A model generated the notes under the pieces. It was not told the origin of the DNA, made no database searches, and was given only the letters and a program-made list of their open reading frames with translations. 64,000 nt of DNA from CAVQZA01 sp963724805 (GTDB taxonomy: Bacteria; Actinomycetota; Thermoleophilia; Gaiellales; Gaiellaceae), in the NCBI GenBank assembly GCA_963724805.1, contig CAVRWA010000011.1, positions 1-64,000 on the forward strand, written 5' to 3'. Below are positions 35,521-44,584 of the stretch, in pieces. The translations under genes were made by a program, and so were the position numbers. The first letter of the stretch is position 1. Each line of letters begins with the position of its first letter.

Positions 35521-37073
35521 GCCTCGAGCGGCTTGCCGAGCTGCTTCGACCACCAGTCCGCCTCGCGCCGGTCGAACTCGCTCTGCACCTGCGTGACGTA
35601 CTGGGAGAGGTCTCCCTCCTTGCGGCGCAGCTTCTCCTCGAGCGCGGCGAGCGCGGCTTCGCGCACCTCGAGCTTCTGCGAGGCGATGTCCTCGTCGGCG
35701 TCGAGCCGCGCCTCGCGCAGGTCGAGCTCGCGCTCGCGCCGATCGAGGTCCTCGAGCTGGGCGACCACCGTCTCCTCGCCGACCCCGAAGCGCCGCTGCT
35801 TGGTCTCGAGCTGATCCTTCAGCGTGACGACGAGCTTCTCGGCCTTCTGGAGCTCCGCCTCGCGCTTCTGCATCGAGCGCTCGCGCTCGTCGAGCTTGAG
35901 CTGGGCGGCGGCAATGTTGTCCTCGGTCGGCGCGTTCGCCTCGGCCCGGCGCACGTTGGCCTCGGCCCGGCGCACCTCGGCCTCGCGGGCTGCGAGGTCG
36001 AGCTCGCGCTGGTCGAGCTCGGCGGCCAGCGAGCCGTTGGCCTCGGGCACGGCGACGAGGTGCTTGTGCCCGAGCTGCTCCCGGGCGACGAGCTCCGCCT
36101 CGCGCGCGGCCAGCTGCACCTCGCGCTCCTGGATCTCGGCGAGCCGGCTGAGACCCGCGCTCTGCTGGGCGAGGCTCGCCTTGGCCCGCTCCTCGAGCGC
36201 GCGAAGGTCGGCCTCGCGCTGCTCGAGCGCGACGACCTTCTCGGACGCCGCCGCGAGCGAGGCCTCGCGCTTCTCGAAGTCGAGCTTGAGCTTCGCCTCG
36301 CGCTTCTCGAACTCCGCCGTGAGCTTGGCCTCGCGCTGCTCCAGGTCGGCTTGCACGTTCTTGACGGCGAGCTCGCGCTCTGCGATCTCCGCCATCCGCT
36401 CGGCCTCGCGCTGCTCGAGCCCGGCCGTGAGGTTGGCCTCGCGCTTCTCGAGCTCCGCGGCGAGCTTGGCCTCGCGCTTCTCGAGCTCCGCCTCGGCGCT
36501 CTTGAGAGCGAGCTCGCGCTCGGCGGCCGCCGCCGAGCGCTCGGCCACCTCCTGCAACGCACCGGTGCGCGCCTCGTCGGCGGCCTTCAGTGCCTCGGTC
36601 TTGAGCTCGATCTCCTTCTCTCGCTGGTCGGCGCGTGCCTGCGCCTCCTCGAGGGCCGCGTGGGTGGCGGCGACCTGCTCGCGCACCGCCTCGGCCTCCG
36701 CCAGCTGCTCGGCGGCGGCCCGCTCACGGGCAGCGACGGTGGCCTCGGCCGCGGCGAGCTGGGCGACGCGCTCGTCTAGCTCCTCGGCGCGGCGGGCCGC
36801 CTCCTGCTGGATCTGGAGCTCGCGCTCGTTCGCGGCGTCCTGCGAGTTGAGCGAGTCGCGCAACGCGCGCTCGCGGTCGAGCGAGGCCTCGAGCTCGGCG
36901 CGGAGCTGGTCGGCGCCCGCGTTCGAGGGTGGGGGCTCGGCGAGTGCGACGGCCTCGGAGACGGACCGGGGCTGTTCCTCCTCGGGCGGCGTCTCGTCGC
37001 CGCCGCGCTTGCGGTTCACATGAGCGCGAAGCCCGCTGCCGAATCCCTGTTCAGTCGCAGGAGACATCGTCAC
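35505..37073 (-). CDS. Long coiled-coil protein, last gene of the Tad operon
   Basis: The 522-residue product is almost wholly alpha-helical coiled coil from about residue 50 to 510, built from Glu/Arg/Ala-rich heptads. Recurrent motifs of 7-14 residues (LEKREAKLAAE, LEQREAERMAE, LDQRELDLAARE) point to internal duplication. The N-terminal ~50 residues are Pro/Glu-rich. It has no signal peptide, membrane segment or enzyme motif. GTG 37073 overlaps the TadC stop by one base, so it is translated with the pilus genes. It may be a filamentous scaffold or polarity factor, which is inference. The distal end overlaps the small membrane-protein gene. Confidence 0.75.
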   Translation of the reverse strand: MTMSPATEQGFGSGLRAHVNRKRGGDETPPEEEQPRSVSEAVALAEPPPSNAGADQLRAELEASLDRERALRDSLNSQDAANERELQIQQEAARRAEELDERVAQLAAAEATVAARERAAAEQLAEAEAVREQVAATHAALEEAQARADQREKEIELKTEALKAADEARTGALQEVAERSAAAAERELALKSAEAELEKREAKLAAELEKREANLTAGLEQREAERMAEIAERELAVKNVQADLEQREAKLTAEFEKREAKLKLDFEKREASLAAASEKVVALEQREADLRALEERAKASLAQQSAGLSRLAEIQEREVQLAAREAELVAREQLGHKHLVAVPEANGSLAAELDQRELDLAAREAEVRRAEANVRRAEANAPTEDNIAAAQLKLDERERSMQKREAELQKAEKLVVTLKDQLETKQRRFGVGEETVVAQLEDLDRRERELDLREARLDADEDIASQKLEVREAALAALEEKLRRKEGDLSQYVTQVQSEFDRREADWWSKQLGKPLEAYTAP

Positions 37074-37981
37074 TAGAACCCGAACAGCTGCTTGAGTCCG
37101 AGGAAGGCCGGGCCGAGGATCACGATGAACATCGCCGGGAAGACGAATGCGACCGTCGGGAAGAGCATCTTGATCGGCGCCTTCATCGCCTTCTCCTCCG
37201 CGGCGGCCTGGCGCTTGAGCCGGCTGTCCGTCGCCTGGACGCGCAGGATCTTGCCGAGCGAGATGCCGAGCTGGTCGGCCTGGATGATCGCGCGCACGAA
37301 CGACGAGACCTCGGGCGTGTCGACGCGCCCGGCGAACTTCTTCAGCGCCTCCGAGCGCGACTCGCCGACGCGCATCTCACCGAGAGCGAGCGACAGCTCG
37401 TCGACGAGCGATCCCTCCATGTGCTCGGTCAGCTTCGCGATCGCGCCGTCGAAGCCGAGTCCGGCCTCGACGCTGACCGCGAGCAGGTCCAGCGCGTCGG
37501 GAAGCTCCCGCCCGATCTGCTCCCGGCGGCGTGTCGCGCGGTTGCCCACGATCCAGCCCGGTGCGATCCACCCGCCCGCGACGAACGCGAGCGTGAGCAG
37601 GAGGCCCGTCTGCGCCCCCGCGACCGCCGTGAGCACGAGCCCGAACACGAGCCCGCCCCCCGCGAGGATCGCCTTCGCGGCCAGGAAGCCGCTCGGCGAG
37701 ACGTCGTGCATCCCGGCCGCGAGCAGCTTCTGCTGCACCGAGTCGAGGCTCTCGCGCGGGTTGAGGCGGAGCATCAGGCGTGCGATCCGGCCCGAGATGG
37801 GGACGAGCATGCGCTCGTGCAGGTTCGCCCGCTCGCGCTCGGTGGGTGCGGCGCGCACGGCTCCGTAGTGCGCAGCGCGGCGGACGAGGGTCCGGCGCTG
37901 CCGCTCGGGCAGGCTCACGACCTCCGAGACGAGGAAGCCGGAGAGTGCGAGCAGGCCGACGGCAAGGATCAGAAGCAGCAT
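37073..37981 (-). CDS. tadC: TadC-like type II secretion F-domain protein
   Basis: This 302-residue inner-membrane platform protein of the Tad pilus has an N-terminal TM helix (MLLLILAVGLLALSGFLV), then a soluble stretch and two central helices (FLAAKAILAGGGLVFGLVLTAVAGA). The T2SSF domain follows (LPDALDLLAVSVEAGLGFDGAIAKL ... FVRAIIQADQLGISLGKILRVQA), with a final TM pair (KMLFPTVAFVFPAMFIVILGPAFLGL). It follows the VWA-TadB fusion by 4 bp and overlaps the coiled-coil gene by 1 bp. Confidence 0.92.
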   Translation of the reverse strand: MLLLILAVGLLALSGFLVSEVVSLPERQRRTLVRRAAHYGAVRAAPTERERANLHERMLVPISGRIARLMLRLNPRESLDSVQQKLLAAGMHDVSPSGFLAAKAILAGGGLVFGLVLTAVAGAQTGLLLTLAFVAGGWIAPGWIVGNRATRRREQIGRELPDALDLLAVSVEAGLGFDGAIAKLTEHMEGSLVDELSLALGEMRVGESRSEALKKFAGRVDTPEVSSFVRAIIQADQLGISLGKILRVQATDSRLKRQAAAEEKAMKAPIKMLFPTVAFVFPAMFIVILGPAFLGLKQLFGF

Positions 37982-37985
37982 CTGC

Positions 37986-39836
37986 TCACCCCTTGAAGGA
38001 GACGATTTTGTGGATGATCAGGGACCCGACCGTCATCATCGCGAGGCCGATGAGGATCAGCATGTGCCCGGCGCTCGTGTGGTAGAGCGGAGCCATGTAC
38101 TCGGGGTTCATCACCGTGATCGCCAGCGCGATGAAGAACGGCAGGCCGATCAGGACGTAGGCGGACATCCGACCCATCGCGGTCAGCCCCCGGATCTTGC
38201 GGGCGAACTGCTGGCGCTGTCGCACGGTGTCGGCGACCATCTCGAACAGCCCGGCGAGCGAGCCGCCGACCTGGCGCTGGATCGTGACTGCGGTGATCGC
38301 GAACGAGAAGTTCTCCGAGCCGGTGCGCTCGGCCATCTGGGTGAGCGCGTCGTCCATCGGCCGTCCCAGCCCGGTCTCGGTGAGCACCCGCTTGAGCTCC
38401 TCGCTCGCCGGCGGATGGGCCTCGTCGACGACGGCCTGCATGCCCTGCTTGAACGAGTGCCCCGCCTTCAGCGTGGCTGCGATCGTGGTCAGGATCTCGG
38501 GCAGCTGGTCTTCGAACGCCCGTGCACGACGCTTGACGCGGAACGAGACGACCCCGTACGGGACCGCTCCGCCCGCGGCGAGGAGGCCCAGGATCACGAG
38601 CGGCGAGGCGCCGGCGATGGCGGCGACCATCCCGAGCAGGAAGCCCAGGCCGAGGCTTGCCCAGATGAACTCGGCGGGGCGAAGCGGCACGTCCCCGCGC
38701 TCGAGCATCCGCTCGAGCGAGGCCCAGCGCCGCCAGCTCCCGAACGCCGACTCGGTTGCCTTGTAGAGCGCGGCGAGCAGCGAGAGGCGCTCCTTCCGGC
38801 GCGCCAGGCGGCGCTCGCGCTCGCCGATGTGCGGTGCGAGCCGGACCTTGACCCAGCTCCCGCGCGCGCCGACCACGACGAAGAGACCCGCGGCGAGCAC
38901 GAGCAGCCCCATCAGCAGCGCGAACGCGACCGTCCCGCCGGTGGAGTACAGGGGCGACGGCAGGAGCGAGGACGGGTCCGACGAGCCCGTCCCGTAGCTC
39001 GCCGGGATGGCAAGCGACGTCCGGGAATTGCCGACCGGGGTCGTCGTCGCCAGGGCGACGTGGTCGCCCGGGCGCGCGGCGGTCACGTAGTCGAGCTGCC
39101 AGGTACGGGCGAGCTCGTTGGCGATCGAGGTGTACACGGAGCGCAGCGCCGCGCTCGAGCTGGCGCGGTGGTACGTCCCGTTCGTTTGCCGCGCGAGCTG
39201 CTGGAGGGGAACAGGGTCGAAGTCGTGCGAGGCGATCGCGATCGGGTAGATGGCCGCGTGGGAGGCGCGGGCGGCGGCGACGGCTTCGGCGAGCGTCGCC
39301 GAGCTCGAAACGTCGTGCCCGTCGGTCAGCAGGATGATCACGCGGCCCGCGGTCCCGTTCTTGCCGAGCAGCTCGGACGCCGAGACGACGGCGTCGTAGA
39401 GCGCGGTCCCGGACGCCGAGTCGACCTTGATCCCGGCGAGGGTCGGGTCGGAGTCGCCTCTCGCCGGCGAGAAGCCGGTCAGCGCCGCGGCGTGGTGCCC
39501 GAAGGCGACGATCGCGATCCGGTCGGCTCCCGGCTTCTGGTCGACGAATGCCCTCGCAGCGGCGGTCGCGTTGCGAATCGAGTCGCCCGCCATCGACTGA
39601 GAGCGGTCGATCGCGAGCACGACGCTCTTGCCGTTGCTGAGATTGACCCCCTTGAGGTCGGTCACCGCGAGCCCGTTCTCGGTCAGGGCCGGGAGCGTGG
39701 ACAGGGGCTGCGACGCGACCACGCTCAGGCGCACCTGCGGGTACGCGCTCGTGTCGAGGCCCGAAATCTGCACCGCGCCCGCCGCCGGAGCGGCGAACGC
39801 GAGTGCGACGAGGGCGGCGAGGGAGAGCCGCCTCAC
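37986..39836 (-). CDS. tadB: VWA-TadB fusion: signal peptide, von Willebrand A domain, T2SSF platform domain
   Basis: The 616-residue protein begins with a signal peptide (LSLAALVALAFAAPAAGA, about 4-21). An extracytoplasmic VWA domain follows, with a complete MIDAS (DRSQS, D77/S79/S81; Thr near 145; TDGHD, D172). A TM helix (302-323) leads to the TadB/T2SSF region: RAFEDQLPEILTTIAATLKAGHSFKQGMQAV and GRPMDDALTQMAERTG, flanked by TM pairs. A normal TadB is ~300 residues without VWA. The GTG at 39836 overlaps the TadA stop by 4 nt (GTGA) and starts exactly at the signal peptide. The VWA domain may bind pilin or an outside partner in a metal-dependent way. Confidence 0.88.
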   Translation of the reverse strand: MRRLSLAALVALAFAAPAAGAVQISGLDTSAYPQVRLSVVASQPLSTLPALTENGLAVTDLKGVNLSNGKSVVLAIDRSQSMAGDSIRNATAAARAFVDQKPGADRIAIVAFGHHAAALTGFSPARGDSDPTLAGIKVDSASGTALYDAVVSASELLGKNGTAGRVIILLTDGHDVSSSATLAEAVAAARASHAAIYPIAIASHDFDPVPLQQLARQTNGTYHRASSSAALRSVYTSIANELARTWQLDYVTAARPGDHVALATTTPVGNSRTSLAIPASYGTGSSDPSSLLPSPLYSTGGTVAFALLMGLLVLAAGLFVVVGARGSWVKVRLAPHIGERERRLARRKERLSLLAALYKATESAFGSWRRWASLERMLERGDVPLRPAEFIWASLGLGFLLGMVAAIAGASPLVILGLLAAGGAVPYGVVSFRVKRRARAFEDQLPEILTTIAATLKAGHSFKQGMQAVVDEAHPPASEELKRVLTETGLGRPMDDALTQMAERTGSENFSFAITAVTIQRQVGGSLAGLFEMVADTVRQRQQFARKIRGLTAMGRMSAYVLIGLPFFIALAITVMNPEYMAPLYHTSAGHMLILIGLAMMTVGSLIIHKIVSFKG

Positions 39837-41269
39837 GAGAAGGCTCCATCGAAGCTCGTTGCCGCGAAGGAAGAGCGCGGCACCGCGCCGGCCTCCTCCT
39901 CGCCGAAGAAGCTCGGCGGCAGGATCGCGCCGTTGCGTGCCAGCTTCTCGAGGAAGTGCGGCTTGAGCCCGGTGCACTGGAGCGGCGAGAGCAGCCGCGC
40001 GTGCCCGGAGCCGGGGTTTCGCTCCTCGTCGGGCGGACGCGCGACGAAGATGTCCTGAAGAGCGATCACGTCGGCTTCCATCCGGAGCACCTCGGTCACG
40101 TGGGTGACACGGCGCGAGCCGTCCACGAGGCGCGAGATCTGGACGAGGACGTCGAACGCCGACGAGATCTGCTCACGGATCGCGCGCAACGGCAGATCGA
40201 CGCCGCCGGTGAGGACCAGCGTCTCGAGGCGCGAGAGCGCGTCGCGGGGCGAGTTGGCGTGGATCGTGGTCAGCGAGCCCTCGTGGCCCGTGTTCATCGC
40301 CTGGAGCATGTCCAGCGTCTCGGCGCCACGAACCTCGCCGACGATGATCCGGTCGGGGCGCATGCGCAGTGCGTTGCGAACGAGCTCGCGGATCCTCACC
40401 TCGCCCGACCCCTCGATGTTCGGCGGCCGCGACTCGAGCACGATCACGTGCTCCTGCTGGAGCTGGAGCTCGGCCGCGTCCTCGATCGTGACGATCCGCT
40501 CGTCGCCGGGCACGAACGCCGAGAGCGCGTTGAGCGTCGTCGTCTTGCCGGTGCCGGTACCGCCCGAGATCAGCACGTTGAGCTTCCCGCGCACGCAGGC
40601 GGACATGAACTGCGCTGCCTTGCCGGTGATCGTGCCGAAGCCGATCAGGTCGCTCATCGTGTACGGGTCGCGGGCGAACTTCCGGATCGTCAGCGTCGGC
40701 CCGCGCAGAGCGAGCGGCGGGATGATCGCGTTCACACGGCTGCCGTCCGGGAGGCGGGCGTCGACCATCGGCGACGACTCGTCCACGCGGCGGCCGACCT
40801 GCGACACGATCTTGTCGATGATCCGGAGGACGTGTGCGTTGTCGGCGAACGCGGCCGGAGCCCGCTCGAGCTTGCCGTTCCGCTCCACGTAGATCCGGTC
40901 GTGCGCGTTGACCATCACCTCGGTCACGCTGTCGTCGCGCAGGAACGGCTCGAGCGGCCCGTAGCCGAGGATGTCGTCGGTGATCTCGCGGACGAGCTGC
41001 CGGCGCTCCTCGCGGGTGAGCGGCGTCCGGTCGAGCGCGAGCTGCTCGGTGACCGTGCGCAGCACCCGCTCGGTGATGTCCTCGTTCGCCTCCTGCTTGA
41101 AGAGCTCGACGCCGAGCGCGGCGATGCACGCGTGGTGGATGCGTGTCTTCAGCTCCGCATACGGGTCGGTCGGAGCTGCCTCGACGGGCTGGGCGCTGCC
41201 GCCGCCCGCGACCGGGAGGTCGTAGACGGCGGCGGTGCCGGGGCGGTTCAGGCGATCGTGAAGGCCCAT
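39833..41269 (-). CDS. tadA: Tad pilus assembly ATPase TadA/CpaF
   Basis: This 478-residue VirB11/GspE-type hexameric secretion ATPase powers Flp pilus assembly. It has an N-terminal helical domain (ERRQLVREITDDILGYGPLEPFL) and an NTE strand block (EVMVNAHDRIYVERNGK). Walker A is ISGGTGTGKTT, the Asp-box ERIVTIEDAAEL, Walker B RIIVGEVRGAETLDMLQAMNTGHEGSLTTIHAN (with a His box). Start ATG 41269 lies 3 bp after the upstream TadZ stop. The stop overlaps VWA-TadB by 4 nt. Confidence 0.96.
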   Translation of the reverse strand: MGLHDRLNRPGTAAVYDLPVAGGGSAQPVEAAPTDPYAELKTRIHHACIAALGVELFKQEANEDITERVLRTVTEQLALDRTPLTREERRQLVREITDDILGYGPLEPFLRDDSVTEVMVNAHDRIYVERNGKLERAPAAFADNAHVLRIIDKIVSQVGRRVDESSPMVDARLPDGSRVNAIIPPLALRGPTLTIRKFARDPYTMSDLIGFGTITGKAAQFMSACVRGKLNVLISGGTGTGKTTTLNALSAFVPGDERIVTIEDAAELQLQQEHVIVLESRPPNIEGSGEVRIRELVRNALRMRPDRIIVGEVRGAETLDMLQAMNTGHEGSLTTIHANSPRDALSRLETLVLTGGVDLPLRAIREQISSAFDVLVQISRLVDGSRRVTHVTEVLRMEADVIALQDIFVARPPDEERNPGSGHARLLSPLQCTGLKPHFLEKLARNGAILPPSFFGEEEAGAVPRSSFAATSFDGAFS

Positions 41270-41272
41270 GAC

Positions 41273-42472
41273 TCAGGCCTTCGCCAGGGTCGGTATGAGC
41301 CGGCGGGTCTTCTTCTCTTGCTCCACCGGCAGGACGCCCTTCGCCATCTCACGAACCGCTTTCGCGAAGTCGGAGCCCGAATCGGAGATCACGACGGGTG
41401 CGCCGCGGTTGACGGCAATCGGCACGGCGCGGTCGGAGGGGACCTCCCAGCGCACCTTCTGCTCGAGCGCAGCCTCGACCTCGCGCGGCTTCATCCCGAC
41501 CTTCGAGTTGGAGCGGTTGAGGACGACGCGGATCCGCGCCTGCGGGAACGACAGGAGCTGGAGCGTTCCCAGCGCGAGACGCACGTTCTTCAGCGTCGGG
41601 ACGTCGAGCCCGCACAGGAGCAGCAGCTCGTCGGTGCGGTCGAGCGTCGACAGCATCGGCCCGTGGAAGAAGGGCGAGGTGTCGACGACGATCACGTCGT
41701 ATGACGCGCGGGCGACCTCGAGCAGGCGTGCCACCTTTGCCTCCGTCACGAGCTCGGCGTCCTCCGGGTGCAGCGGAGCGGGGAGGATGTCGAGCCCGCA
41801 CGGGTGCGTCGTGATGTAGCCGGCGAGCTTCTCCGGGTCGAGCTCTCCCGGCGCGGTGACGAGGTCGAAGATCGTCTTCTCCGGCTCGATCCCGAGCATG
41901 ATCGCCGCGTCCCCGAACTGCAGGTCGAGGTCGATCAGGAGCGTCTTCCGCTTCTCGTCTTTCGCCATGGCGGAGGCGAGGTTGGTGGCGAGCACGGTCT
42001 TGCCCGTGCCGCCCTTGGGCGAGAACACGGTGACGATCCGACCGTCGTGCGTCCCGGCTGCTGCTGCCCGGCGGCCTGCATGCGTCGCCTTCCGGATCGC
42101 GAAGACGACGTTCTCGGTCAGCGCGGGGAGGAGCACGACATCGGCGATGTCGGCCCCGAGCGACTCGTCGAGGAGGACCGAGGCCTCGCCGGAGGCGACA
42201 AGCAGCACCGGCACCCGCGTGTGCTCGCGGATCAGCGCCAGTTCGTGCACCGGCAGCGACGAGGAGCGCGTCGCGTGCAGGACGCAGTCGAGGTGGCCGC
42301 CCGCGAGCGCGGAGGCGCCGTCCTGGATCTGCTCGCTGGCACCGACGAGCTGGAGGTCGGGCTGCTGCGCGAGTGCTTCGCGAAGCGTGTCGAAGCCGTC
42401 GCACGAGCCGGTGAGGTAGACCCTGGTGCCGACCTGGACCTCACCGTTCTGGGTGTTCTGCGAGTCGCTCAT
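41273..42472 (-). CDS. cpaE: TadZ/CpaE-like localisation ATPase
   Basis: The 399-residue protein has an N-terminal receiver-like domain (about 15-130, ending DESLGADIADVVLLPA) and a MinD/ParA ATPase domain. The deviant Walker A is FSPKGGTGKTVLATNLA (about 155-171), followed by LLIDLDLQFGDAAIMLG and VIVVDTSPFF. CpaE/TadZ proteins place the pilus machinery at the pole. The ATG at 42472 overlaps the CpaB stop by one base (TGATG). A longer frame upstream is antisense-like and is not used. Confidence 0.93.
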   Translation of the reverse strand: MSDSQNTQNGEVQVGTRVYLTGSCDGFDTLREALAQQPDLQLVGASEQIQDGASALAGGHLDCVLHATRSSSLPVHELALIREHTRVPVLLVASGEASVLLDESLGADIADVVLLPALTENVVFAIRKATHAGRRAAAAGTHDGRIVTVFSPKGGTGKTVLATNLASAMAKDEKRKTLLIDLDLQFGDAAIMLGIEPEKTIFDLVTAPGELDPEKLAGYITTHPCGLDILPAPLHPEDAELVTEAKVARLLEVARASYDVIVVDTSPFFHGPMLSTLDRTDELLLLCGLDVPTLKNVRLALGTLQLLSFPQARIRVVLNRSNSKVGMKPREVEAALEQKVRWEVPSDRAVPIAVNRGAPVVISDSGSDFAKAVREMAKGVLPVEQEKKTRRLIPTLAKA

Positions 42473-43245
42473 CACTGACCTCCCAGGCCCATCGAGCGGG
42501 CGTCGTTCAGAGCCTCGGCCTTGTTCACGCCGAGCTCGGTGATCGCGGTCTCCACGTTCTTGCCCACGTCGGCCGAGTGGACCGTCGGGCGGAGCGCGAG
42601 CATCCAGGTGCCGTTCTGGATCGCCCAGTAGAGCTTGGGCGCCTGCAGGTCCGAGACCTGGAGCTGGACGGAGAGCGCCGAGTTCGGGCCGGTCGTCAGG
42701 CGCGAGTCGATCCCTGTCGAGTCGGGCGCGCGGAGCACGAGCAAGTCGCGCAGGATGATCCGGCTGACGTGATGCGTCGTGCCCTCCGGCACGGCCCACG
42801 AGGCGACGACGTCGACGTGGTCGCCGGCCTTGAGCGTGCCGAGGAGCAGCTGGTTCCCGTCGCCGGGGACCTGCACCGCCCTCTGCGGGCCGGTGATCGA
42901 CGCGCGAACCCCTCCTGCGTTCTGGGGCGCGAACCGCCTGGAGCTCACCTGCTCGCCCGCGAACGTCGTCTGCGTGGCGACGAGGTTCGCGAGCTCGGAA
43001 CCGTTCGAGATCGCGCCCGGCACGATCGAGGTGCGGGTCACGCTGATCGAACGGAGCATGTGCTGCTTGGCCACCTCGGCGCCCGACGTTCCGAGCGGGA
43101 TGTCCTTCGTGGCGACCAGAACGGTGACGTCGCTGGCCCCTCGCTGAACGTGACGCTTGTAATTCGTCACGTAGTAGCTGATCATCATCGCGGCCAAGAC
43201 TGCGAGCGCGACGGCGATCCCAATATTGCGGACTCGGTACGTCAT
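42472..43245 (-). CDS. cpaB: Pilus assembly protein CpaB/RcpC (SAF domain)
   Basis: The 257-residue protein has an N-terminal TM helix (IGIAVALAVLAAMMISYYV, about 8-26). The SAF domain follows (VLVATKDIPLGTSGAEVAKQHM ... TTFAGEQVSSRRF), then an RcpC-type domain (AVQVPGDGNQLLLGTLKAGDHVDVVASW). CpaB links the pilus machinery to the envelope. No outer-membrane secretin (CpaC/RcpA) lies next to it, as expected in monoderms. ATG 43245 follows GAGGGAGAACAGG. Confidence 0.9.
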   Translation of the reverse strand: MTYRVRNIGIAVALAVLAAMMISYYVTNYKRHVQRGASDVTVLVATKDIPLGTSGAEVAKQHMLRSISVTRTSIVPGAISNGSELANLVATQTTFAGEQVSSRRFAPQNAGGVRASITGPQRAVQVPGDGNQLLLGTLKAGDHVDVVASWAVPEGTTHHVSRIILRDLLVLRAPDSTGIDSRLTTGPNSALSVQLQVSDLQAPKLYWAIQNGTWMLALRPTVHSADVGKNVETAITELGVNKAEALNDARSMGLGGQ

Positions 43246-43300
43246 CGTCCTGTTCTCCCTCGTTTTTGTTTCGTAGTTGAAGTGGTTGCCGGATCGCGAG

Positions 43301-43693
43301 CTATTCGACGCGCTCGGTGGTGCTGGTCTTGAGATTCCCTGCCTGCACGACCAGCCCGAAGAGGTTGATCGAGTAGGGGTACGTCGCGGACACGGTCACG
43401 TCGTCGCCGTGATTCCAGCCCGACGTGACGGTGACGTTGAGCTTTGCCTGATCGAGATCGCCGGTCGCGGACTGGACGCGCGCCACGGTGGTGCCGACCG
43501 GGTCGACGGCGGTCCGTGAGACGGCTGCGGTGCGCGCGCCGGCGCGAACGGCGTCGGTCAGCGCGACAAAGTTGTTGAACAGGATCCCGAACTGGATCAC
43601 TGCGAAGACGACCAGCATCAGAACCGGAAGGACGATCGCGAACTCGGCCATCGTCTGGCCCCGTTCGGCTCTCAACTGGATTCGCTTGCTCAT
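43301..43693 (-). CDS. TadE-like pseudopilin
   Basis: This 130-residue minor pilin has a basic N-terminus, the TadE motif RGQTMAEFAIVLPVLMLVVFAVIQFGILF (about 11-40) and a beta-rich C-terminal domain. The G/E position before the hydrophobic stretch is the expected prepilin-peptidase site, but no TadV peptidase is seen in this operon. It lies between the Flp pilins and CpaB. Confidence 0.92.
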   Translation of the reverse strand: MSKRIQLRAERGQTMAEFAIVLPVLMLVVFAVIQFGILFNNFVALTDAVRAGARTAAVSRTAVDPVGTTVARVQSATGDLDQAKLNVTVTSGWNHGDDVTVSATYPYSINLFGLVVQAGNLKTSTTERVE

Positions 43694-43763
43694 TTCCCCT
43701 CATCTCCCCCTAGAGGTGTCCGGGGTAGGCCCGGGCGGCGGGCCCACCCCGTTACTCGGGCTG

Positions 43764-43949
43764 CTACGGAAGCAGGCCGACCACCTTGTTGATCGTGCCC
43801 GTGATGCCACCCGACAGCGCCGTGAAGACAGCGACCGTCGCGACGCAGATCACGGCAAGCGTGACGCCGTACTCGGCCATCGTCTGTCCCTCCTCGCGCC
43901 TGCGGATCGCGCGAAAGAGTTCGGCCACATCGGAGTAACTCAGCATCAT
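43764..43949 (-). CDS. Flp-family type IVb pilin (copy 1)
   Basis: This 61-residue pilin has the classic Flp layout: a leader (AELFRAIRRREEGQT), then MAEYGVTLAVICVATVAVFTAL and the short tail SGGITGTINKVVGLLP. Cleavage is expected at the Gly before QTMAEY. The start is at 43949 or at the following Met (43946). It is about 73% identical to the pilin encoded just upstream, so the two arose by tandem duplication. Confidence 0.93.
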   Translation of the reverse strand: MMLSYSDVAELFRAIRRREEGQTMAEYGVTLAVICVATVAVFTALSGGITGTINKVVGLLP

Positions 43950-43980
43950 CTTCTCTTCCCTTCCCTCATCACTGCCCGCC

Positions 43981-44160
43981 TTACGGGAGCAGGCCCGTCA
44001 CCTTGTTGATGGACTTCGTGATCCCGCCAGACAGGGCGGTGAAGACGCCGACGGCGCCGATCGTGATCACAGCCAGGACGACGCCGTACTCGGCCATCGT
44101 CTGTCCCTCCTGCTTGCGCCACATGTCGCGCGCAAAGTCGTACCACTCGGAAAACGTCAC
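43981..44160 (-). CDS. Flp-family type IVb pilin (copy 2, first gene of the Tad operon)
   Basis: This 59-residue pilin, easily missed because of its size, reads MTFSEWYDFARDMWRKQEGQ, then TMAEYGVVLAVITIGAVGVFTAL and SGGITKSINKVTGLLP. GTG 44160 has a strong ribosome-binding site upstream (GGAGGAGGTGA on the minus strand). As the promoter-proximal gene with the best ribosome-binding site, it is probably the major pilin. Confidence 0.92.
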   Translation of the reverse strand: MTFSEWYDFARDMWRKQEGQTMAEYGVVLAVITIGAVGVFTALSGGITKSINKVTGLLP

Positions 44161-44584
44161 TAGAGCTCACCTCCTCCCACGACATAGCGGGCCATTGAAG
44201 GCGATGCGAATGCCGAGATGCCTTTGGAGGCAGATATTCCGAGTGAGTTACCGAATCTACTCGCGAAAGCGATCGATGCAGCCACCCTCAGTTCCTCCAA
44301 TTACCTCTCGGCGGCCGCAACGCCTTCGGGATTCGTGTGGGCCAATCATCGTTCGATCCGGCCGCCGGCCAATCCCTCTTTCTGATGATTCGCCGTTCGG
44401 ATCACCGTAAAGGGGGAGGGGCAATCGGGGCCATCAGGGCGATAACCGCATCACTTGCAATTCGCGTCGATGTTTTGCGGCCCCGGCGCACGAGAGGGAA
44501 GGATCGAACCGGGATGCCGAAGAGGGGACGCAGCAGACGCCGCAGGTTGATCGACCTGGTGTTCGGCCCGCGCATCGTGCTCGG
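44161..44584. promoter_or_regulatory. Divergent promoter region of the Tad operon and DUF192 gene (about 420 bp)
   Basis: This is the largest AT-richer gap in the window and sits between the first Flp pilin and the DUF192 gene. It must hold the promoter for the whole Tad operon. Candidate elements are a purine-rich Shine-Dalgarno next to the pilin and a small open frame at 44514-44591. No palindromic operator stood out by eye. Confidence 0.5.

Noticed and set aside
35824..37023. A 399-codon plus-strand frame rich in Ser and Arg opposite the coiled-coil gene
   Set aside because: Its repetitive Ser/Ala/Arg text is the complement of the coiled-coil heptad codons. The minus-strand frame has operon coupling to tadC.
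38010..40058. A 682-codon plus-strand frame antisense to the VWA-TadB gene
   Set aside because: Charged low-complexity translation without domains. The opposite strand has TadB and MIDAS motifs.
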